Source of the DNA: Gammaproteobacteria bacterium
GTDB lineage: Bacteria > Pseudomonadota > Gammaproteobacteria > Pseudomonadales > Pseudohongiellaceae
Assembly: GCA_947377625.1 (NCBI GenBank)
Contig: CANCGR010000031.1
Span: forward strand, 1 to 12,500
Reading direction: 5' to 3'
Length of the DNA stretch: 12,500 bases
Shown: in pieces, positions 7,677 through 12,500 of the stretch
How the letters are laid out: every line of letters starts with the position of its first letter
Numbering within the stretch: position 1 is the first letter of the stretch
Position numbers and translations under genes: made by a program
The notes under the pieces: model-generated
What the model was told of the DNA's origin: nothing
What the model saw: only the letters and a program-made list of their open reading frames with translations
Databases searched by the model: none

Positions 7677-7699
7677 ACAATTTTGGGGGGTGGTGTAAT
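7672..7699 (+). promoter_or_regulatory. Candidate sigma-70 promoter for gltBD
   Basis: TTGCCA (7672-7677, four of six consensus positions) and TGTAAT (7694-7699, five of six) are 16 bases apart, downstream of the aroB terminator. An alternative -10 is TAATAT at 7696-7701 with an 18-base spacer. Transcription would start near 7706. A G-run (7685-7690) and a C-run (7707-7711) flank the -10. This is the best promoter in the aroB-gltB gap. Confidence 0.5.
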
Positions 7700-7705
7700 A
7701 TCTCC

Positions 7706-7830
7706 TCCCCCGTTGTAATTACGGGCGGGAAGTCACTACCAGCTGTAAACTCCCCAAGAATTTGTGTTCTTTTCCTAGGCCGATATGCAGGTCGCCTGTA
7801 GTTGTGCCTACTTTACGCCAGAGAAGGATT
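7706..7830 (+). other. gltB 5' leader with small hairpins
   Basis: If transcription starts near 7706, the gltB message has about 125 untranslated bases. They hold three short perfect inverted repeats: CCCGT-N7-ACGGG (7709-7725, enclosing the palindrome GTAATTAC at 7715-7722), AAGAA-N6-TTCTT (7756-7771) and CAGG-N3-CCTG (7788-7798). I recognise no riboswitch class and no credible leader peptide. An ATG at 7785 opens a frame overlapping gltB, but it lacks a ribosome binding site. The gltB ribosome binding site AAGGA (7824-7828) is unusually close to the ATG, two bases away. The remainder of the aroB-gltB gap holds only the hairpin, terminator and promoter listed separately. Confidence 0.4.
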
Positions 7831-10800
7831 ATGAAAACGGGTCTGTATCATCCGGACGAGTTCAGAGACAACTGTGGTTTCGGTCTGGTTGCCCATATCG
7901 AGGGCAAGCCGAGCCATGAGTTGCTGTTGTCAGCAATAAGTTCGCTGACCTGCATGACACATCGTGGCGGCATTGCCGCTGACGGCGTCACTGGTGACGG
8001 CTGTGGTCTGCTGATGCAGAAACCCGACAGCTTCCTGCGTGAAATTGCCCTGCAGCTGTTCAAGCACAAGCTTGCGCCCAACTATGGCGTCGGAATGATC
8101 TTCCTCAGCCAGGATAACGACAAAGCCCAAGAAGCCAGAGCAGTGCTGGAAGCCGAGCTGACAGCACAATCACTCAAAGTGGCTGGCTGGCGCGTAGTAC
8201 CTACCAATCCGGAAGTGTGCGGCCGTATGGCGCGTGAATGCCTGCCGCAGATTGAGCAAATTTTCATTGATGCGCCGGGTATAGAGAAAAAGGATCTGGC
8301 GGTAAAACTGTTCGTGGCACGCCGCAAGGCCGAAAAACGGCTGGAACAAGACAAGGATTTCTATGTTTCCAGCATGTCGCATTCCGTACTGTCCTACAAA
8401 GGACTGGTGATGCCGGCCGATTTGCCCGCGTTCTTTCTGGACCTGAACAATCCTGACCTGACCGTGGCGATGTGTACCTTCCACCAGCGCTTTTCGACCA
8501 ACACCCTGCCCAAGTGGCCCTTGGCCCAGCCCTTCCGCATGCTGGCTCACAATGGCGAGATCAACACCATTCAGGGTAACCGTAACTGGGCAGTGGCTCG
8601 CATCAACAAATTCCGTTCGCGCGCAATTCCCAACATTGAAGAAATTGCACCTGTGGTGAACTTCACTGGGTCCGATTCGTCTTCGATGGACAACATGCTG
8701 GAATTGCTGGTGACCAGCGGCATGGACCTTTACCAGGCCATTCGTTTGATCATGCCGCCCAGCTGGCAAAACATGGAAGACATGGACGCCGAGCTGCGCA
8801 GTTTCTACACCTATAACTCGCTGCACATGGAAGCGTGGGATGGCCCGGCCGGTGTGGTGCTGACCGACGGTCGTTATGCCGTCTGTGTGCTCGACAAAAT
8901 CGGGCTGCGCCCCTCGCGCTGGGTGTTGACCCGCAATGGCTGGCTGACGGCTGCCTCTGAAATCGGCGTCAATGCCTACAACCCGGAAGACGTAGTAGCC
9001 AAAGGTCGCGTTGGACCTGGCCAGATGCTGGTGGTTGATACCGAGGCCGGCAAGATCCTGCACTCCGACGATGTTGCCAATTACCTGAAAGTGCGTCAGC
9101 CCTACGCCAAATGGGTCAAGGACAAGACCAGCTTTGTTGAAGCAACCCTGGCTGAACATCTGCCCGCTCTCAAGCCATTGTCGATGGAAGACTGCGAAGT
9201 GCACATGAAGATGTTCCAGGTCAGTTTCGAAGAAACGGATCAAGTGTTTCGTCCGCTGGCTGAGCAAGGAGCTGAAGGCACCGGCTCGATGGGTGACGAT
9301 ACGCCCATCGCAGTGCTGTCGCGTCATGTGCGTCCGCTCTACGACTATTTCCGGCAAGTATTTGCCCAGGTCACCAACCCTCCCATCGACTCGCTGCGCG
9401 AAAGCATCGTTATGTCGCTGGAGACTCGCATGGGTCGCGAGCTGAACATCTTCGAAGAAACTGCCGAACATGCGGATCGCTTGATCCTGCAGTCGCCGCT
9501 GCTGTCGCCTGACAAATTCTGGAACCTGCGCCATTTGCAGCGCCCCGGTTATGAGTCGGCTGATATCAACTTGAACTATGATCCAGCCATCGGCCTTGAG
9601 CAGGCTGTGCTTAACATCAAAGCACTGGCGGAAGCAGAAGCACGCGCCGGCAAAATGTTGTTGTTCATTTCCGAGCGCATGCCGCCCCAAGGCCAATTGG
9701 TTATCAATGCTTTGCTGGCTACTGGTGCCATTCATCATCATCTGAGCAAGCTCGGCTTGCGCTGCGATACCAACCTTATTGTGGAAACCGGCAGTGCGCG
9801 TGATCCGCACCAGATTGCCTGTTTGATCAGCTACGGCGCCACTGCTGTGTATCCGTATCTTGCCTATGATTTGATTGATCGCATGATCAACACCAAGATG
9901 CTGCACATGGGTTCACTCGAAGCCCATAAGAACTACCGCAAAGGCATCAACAAAGGCCTGATGAAAATCATGTCCAAGATGGGTATCAGCACCATCAGTT
10001 CCTATCGTGGTGCGCAGCTGTTCGAAATTGTGGGTCTGGGCGACGACGTCACCGGGCTGTGTTTCCCGGATTCACTCAGTCGCATCAAGGGTGCCAGCTT
10101 TGCCCATCTGCAGCATGACCAGGAAAGCCTGGTGCATGACGCCTGGTTGCCACGCAAGAAGATCACGCAAGGCGGTCTGATGAAGTTTGTGCACGGCGGC
10201 GAATACCACATGATCAATCCTGATGTGGTGCAAACCGTGCAGGATGCTGTGCGCAGCGGCGATTTCGAAGACTATCGCAAGTTCTCCCAACTGGTAGACA
10301 ACCGCCCCATCTCGGCCATCCGCGATATGTTTGGTTTGCGCGAAGATATGCAGGCCATTCCGCTGGAGCAGGTCGAGCCGATTGAAGCCATTCTGAAACG
10401 CTTTGACTCTGCTGGCATGTCGCTGGGCGCCTTGTCACCGGAAGCGCATGAAGCTCTGGCGCAAGGCATGAACCGTCTGGGTGGCCGCTCCAACTCCGGC
10501 GAAGGCGGCGAAGACCCGGTGCGTTTCGGCACTGACAAGAGTTCCAAGATCAAACAGGTGGCCTCAGGCCGCTTCGGCGTCACCCCGCACTATCTGGTGA
10601 ATGCAGAAGTGCTGCAGATCAAGATTGCGCAAGGTGCCAAGCCCGGTGAAGGTGGCCAGTTGCCTGGCAGCAAAGTGAACGGACTGATTGCACGTCTGCG
10701 TTTTTCCGTGCCCGGCGTGACCTTGATTTCGCCACCTCCGCATCACGACATTTACTCGATTGAAGATTTGGCACAGCTGATTTTCGATTTGAAGCAGGTG

Positions 10801-12279
10801 AATCCCCAGGCCATGGTGTCAGTGAAGCTGGTATCCGGCCCTGGTGTTGGCACCATTGCCGCCGGTGTTGCCAAAGCCTACGCCGACTTGATTACGATCT
10901 CCGGCCACGATGGTGGCACTGGCGCGAGCCCGTTGTCTTCAATCCGTTATGCCGGCACACCGTGGGAAATCGGTTTGTCGGAAGTGCAGCAAGCGCTACG
11001 CTCCAATGATTTGCGTGGCCGCATTCGTCTGCAGGCAGACGGTGGGTTGAAAACCGGCCTTGATGTCATCAAAGCTGCGATTCTCGGCGCAGAAAGCTTC
11101 GGCTTCGGCACCATTCCAATGGTGGCGATGGGCTGCAAATACCTGCGGATTTGTCATTTGAACAACTGCGCGACCGGCGTTGCGACCCAGAACAAGGATC
11201 TGCGCGACAAACATTTCATCGGCCAACCTGAAATGGTGATGAACTATTTCAAATTTGTGGCGCAGGACACTCGCCAGTGGCTGGCCAAACTGGGTATCAC
11301 CCAGCTGGTTGATCTGATCGGTCGCACTGATTTGCTGGTGCGTCTGCCGGCACAAACCGAAAAACAGGCGAGCCTCGATTTCTCGCGTCTGTTGCAAAAT
11401 GACCATGTCCCGGCCGACAAAGAACGTCATTGCATCGTCAACCGCAATCCTCCTTCTGACAAAGGTGAATTGGCGGAGCTGATGGTGAGCGAGATCTTGC
11501 CAGCGATCGAAAATCGCACTGGCGGCATTTTCAACTACAAAGTGAAAAACTTTAATCGTTCGATTGGTGCACGTTTGTCCGGCGAAATCGCCAAACGCTA
11601 TGGCAACCAGGGCATGGCGGACGCATCAATCAACCTGCGCTTGAACGGCTCCATTGGCCAGAGCTGGGGCGTGTGGAACGCCGGTGGTCTCAACATGCAT
11701 CTCACCGGCGAAGCCAATGACTACGTGGGCAAAGGCATGGCTGGCGGCAAGCTGGTAGTCGTACCGCCGCCGGGCAGCACGTTCAAGAGTCAGGACACTT
11801 CAATTATCGGTAACACCTGTTTGTACGGCGCAACCGGCGGCAAATTGTTTGCAGCCGGCACAGCGGGCGAACGCTTCGGTGTCCGCAACTCGGGTGCGCA
11901 TGCGGTTGTGGAAGGCGCTGGCGATCATTGCTGCGAATACATGACAGGCGGTTTGATCACTGTGCTGGGTCGTACCGGTCATAACTTCGGCGCCGGTATG
12001 ACAGGTGGTTTTGCGTATGTGCTCGATCTCGACAAGGACTTTGTCGACAAGTACAACCACGAGCTGATTGAAGTACATCGCTTGCGCAATGAATTCATGG
12101 AAGAGTATCGCAACCATTTACGCAGTGTGATCGAAGAGTATGTGCAGGAAACCGGCAGTGCCTGGGGCCAGCACATCCTCGACAATTTCATGGATTACCT
12201 GCGCAAATTCTGGCTGGTGAAACCGCTGGCAGCCAACATGAAGAACCTGCTGCAGCACGTTACCCTGAATCCGCAATAA
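7831..12279 (+). CDS. gltB: Glutamate synthase (NADPH) large subunit
   Basis: GltB makes glutamate from glutamine and 2-oxoglutarate, using electrons from GltD, and is central to ammonia assimilation. The ATG at 7831 gives 1482 residues. Cys15, in DNCGFG, would be the catalytic N-terminal nucleophile after removal of a 14-residue propeptide, as known for this Ntn-type amidotransferase. Domains in order: class II glutaminase (about 15-420, with the oxyanion Asn-Gly at 241-242 in AHNGEINT), a central domain (about 470-770), the FMN-binding barrel that produces glutamate (about 800-1200, with GGRSNSGEGG at 884-893 and HDGGTGASP from 1026), and the C-terminal GXGXG beta-helix (about 1250-1440). 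Cys1102, Cys1108 and Cys1113 show the C-x5-C-x4-C spacing of the 3Fe-4S ligands. An in-frame TTG at 7762 would add 23 residues ahead of the propeptide and is not credible. No catalytic residue I looked for is missing. Confidence 0.98.
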   Translation: MKTGLYHPDEFRDNCGFGLVAHIEGKPSHELLLSAISSLTCMTHRGGIAADGVTGDGCGLLMQKPDSFLREIALQLFKHKLAPNYGVGMIFLSQDNDKAQEARAVLEAELTAQSLKVAGWRVVPTNPEVCGRMARECLPQIEQIFIDAPGIEKKDLAVKLFVARRKAEKRLEQDKDFYVSSMSHSVLSYKGLVMPADLPAFFLDLNNPDLTVAMCTFHQRFSTNTLPKWPLAQPFRMLAHNGEINTIQGNRNWAVARINKFRSRAIPNIEEIAPVVNFTGSDSSSMDNMLELLVTSGMDLYQAIRLIMPPSWQNMEDMDAELRSFYTYNSLHMEAWDGPAGVVLTDGRYAVCVLDKIGLRPSRWVLTRNGWLTAASEIGVNAYNPEDVVAKGRVGPGQMLVVDTEAGKILHSDDVANYLKVRQPYAKWVKDKTSFVEATLAEHLPALKPLSMEDCEVHMKMFQVSFEETDQVFRPLAEQGAEGTGSMGDDTPIAVLSRHVRPLYDYFRQVFAQVTNPPIDSLRESIVMSLETRMGRELNIFEETAEHADRLILQSPLLSPDKFWNLRHLQRPGYESADINLNYDPAIGLEQAVLNIKALAEAEARAGKMLLFISERMPPQGQLVINALLATGAIHHHLSKLGLRCDTNLIVETGSARDPHQIACLISYGATAVYPYLAYDLIDRMINTKMLHMGSLEAHKNYRKGINKGLMKIMSKMGISTISSYRGAQLFEIVGLGDDVTGLCFPDSLSRIKGASFAHLQHDQESLVHDAWLPRKKITQGGLMKFVHGGEYHMINPDVVQTVQDAVRSGDFEDYRKFSQLVDNRPISAIRDMFGLREDMQAIPLEQVEPIEAILKRFDSAGMSLGALSPEAHEALAQGMNRLGGRSNSGEGGEDPVRFGTDKSSKIKQVASGRFGVTPHYLVNAEVLQIKIAQGAKPGEGGQLPGSKVNGLIARLRFSVPGVTLISPPPHHDIYSIEDLAQLIFDLKQVNPQAMVSVKLVSGPGVGTIAAGVAKAYADLITISGHDGGTGASPLSSIRYAGTPWEIGLSEVQQALRSNDLRGRIRLQADGGLKTGLDVIKAAILGAESFGFGTIPMVAMGCKYLRICHLNNCATGVATQNKDLRDKHFIGQPEMVMNYFKFVAQDTRQWLAKLGITQLVDLIGRTDLLVRLPAQTEKQASLDFSRLLQNDHVPADKERHCIVNRNPPSDKGELAELMVSEILPAIENRTGGIFNYKVKNFNRSIGARLSGEIAKRYGNQGMADASINLRLNGSIGQSWGVWNAGGLNMHLTGEANDYVGKGMAGGKLVVVPPPGSTFKSQDTSIIGNTCLYGATGGKLFAAGTAGERFGVRNSGAHAVVEGAGDHCCEYMTGGLITVLGRTGHNFGAGMTGGFAYVLDLDKDFVDKYNHELIEVHRLRNEFMEEYRNHLRSVIEEYVQETGSAWGQHILDNFMDYLRKFWLVKPLAANMKNLLQHVTLNPQ

Positions 12280-12285
12280 ACATTG

Positions 12286-12303
12286 TTGCCGCGCAAGCGG
12301 CAA
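12286..12303 (+). repeat. Perfect GNRA-loop hairpin between gltB and gltD
   Basis: TTGCCGC (12286-12292) and GCGGCAA (12297-12303) pair perfectly around a GCAA tetraloop, an especially stable RNA loop of the GNRA class. It starts seven bases after the gltB stop. No T-run follows, so full termination is unlikely. It could stabilise the gltB 3' end, partly pause transcription, or mark a processing point. A second small hairpin, GCTCA-N5-TGAGC, lies at 12311-12325. Confidence 0.6.
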
Positions 12304-12325
12304 TTGGTTAGCTCAGTTTGTGAGC

Positions 12326-12351
12326 GCATTTGGTGAACGCATTTGGTGAAC
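12326..12351 (+). repeat. Tandem 13-base direct repeat upstream of gltD
   Basis: GCATTTGGTGAAC occurs twice, perfectly and back to back (12326-12338 and 12339-12351), ending 12 bases before the gltD ATG. It looks like a simple duplication in the spacer. It shifts the gltD ribosome binding site away from the hairpins, but a function cannot be claimed. Confidence 0.85.
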
Positions 12352-12363
12352 AGAGAGCCGCGA

Positions 12364-12500
12364 ATGTCATCCGAAATCATCATTAAATCGAAAGACACGT
12401 TCCAGTTCGTCAAGACTGCACGTATTGATCCCGAGAAGAAGGAACTGTCTGTGCGACAGGCCGAATTCGTGGAGATCTATAACCCGTTCAAACAGGAAGA
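12364..12500 (+). CDS. gltD: Glutamate synthase small subunit, N-terminal fragment
   Basis: Only the first 45 codons plus two bases are present; the gene runs off the right edge. The visible protein (starting MSSEIIIKSKDTFQF) carries the conserved RIDPEKKELSVRQAEFVEIYNPF segment found at the start of the GltD family, just before its cysteine-rich Fe-S region. From family knowledge, GltD binds NADPH and FAD and passes electrons through its 4Fe-4S clusters to GltB; those parts are outside the window. GAGAG at about 12352-12357 serves as a modest ribosome binding site. It follows gltB by 84 bases in the standard gltBD order, with no obvious promoter of its own. Confidence 0.93.
   Translation, partial: MSSEIIIKSKDTFQFVKTARIDPEKKELSVRQAEFVEIYNPFKQE

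Noticed and set aside
7668..7718. A 16-codon leader peptide starting at the ATG at 7668
   Set aside because: It begins upstream of the predicted transcription start and spans the promoter, so it would not be in the message.
7762..7830. A 23-residue N-terminal extension of GltB from a TTG at 7762
   Set aside because: It would add residues before the short propeptide preceding the catalytic cysteine, has no family counterpart, and the ATG at 7831 has a purine-rich site directly upstream.
8170..9906. A 578-codon open frame on the minus strand inside gltB
   Set aside because: It lies entirely antisense to the strongly conserved GltB sequence. Its product is rich in His, Gln and Arg with no recognisable domain, as expected from the complementary frame of a codon-biased gene.
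12305..12363. A tRNA gene suggested by TAGCTCAG...GAGCGC
   Set aside because: Only a D-arm-like stem is present. The D-loop lacks the GG pair, and there is no acceptor stem, anticodon arm or T-arm (GTTCGA). At most it is a chance resemblance.

Overview
This window is ordinary conserved chromosome from a gammaproteobacterium with type IV pili. The gene order is the classic one known from Pseudomonas and relatives: mrcA (leftward), then pilM-pilN-pilO-pilP-pilQ-aroK-aroB, then gltB-gltD. The 1482-residue GltB (counted from its own start), the synteny, and the PilM, AroK and AroB sequences all point to Gammaproteobacteria. I cannot place the family or genus from sequence alone.

Bases 1-251 hold the N-terminal end of a bifunctional penicillin-binding protein (PBP1A type) on the minus strand. 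A 441-base divergent spacer (252-692) separates it from the pilus operon and contains only weak promoter candidates and small inverted repeats. Bases 693-5815 encode PilM, PilN, PilO, PilP and PilQ, the cell-envelope alignment complex and outer-membrane secretin of the type IVa pilus. They are tightly packed, with two overlaps (8 and 4 bases) and one 3-base gap. AroK (5876-6427) and AroB (6415-7518) follow 60 bases after pilQ and probably share its transcript. They act at the fifth and second steps of the shikimate pathway. A strong intrinsic terminator at 7572-7605 closes this unit.

The second unit starts with a candidate promoter at 7672-7699 that overlaps a 6+6 base dyad, and a leader of about 125 bases. 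It encodes the NADPH-type glutamate synthase: the large subunit GltB is complete (7831-12279), and the small subunit GltD begins at 12364 and runs off the right edge. The 84-base gltB-gltD spacer holds a perfect hairpin with a GCAA tetraloop, a second small hairpin and a perfect tandem 13-base repeat.

I found no mobile element, CRISPR array, RNA gene or convincing novel system. The points worth a second look are the absence of the SPOR/DamX-type gene usually found between aroB and gltB, the structured gltB-gltD spacer, the dyad over the gltB promoter, and the non-ATG starts of pilM and aroB.
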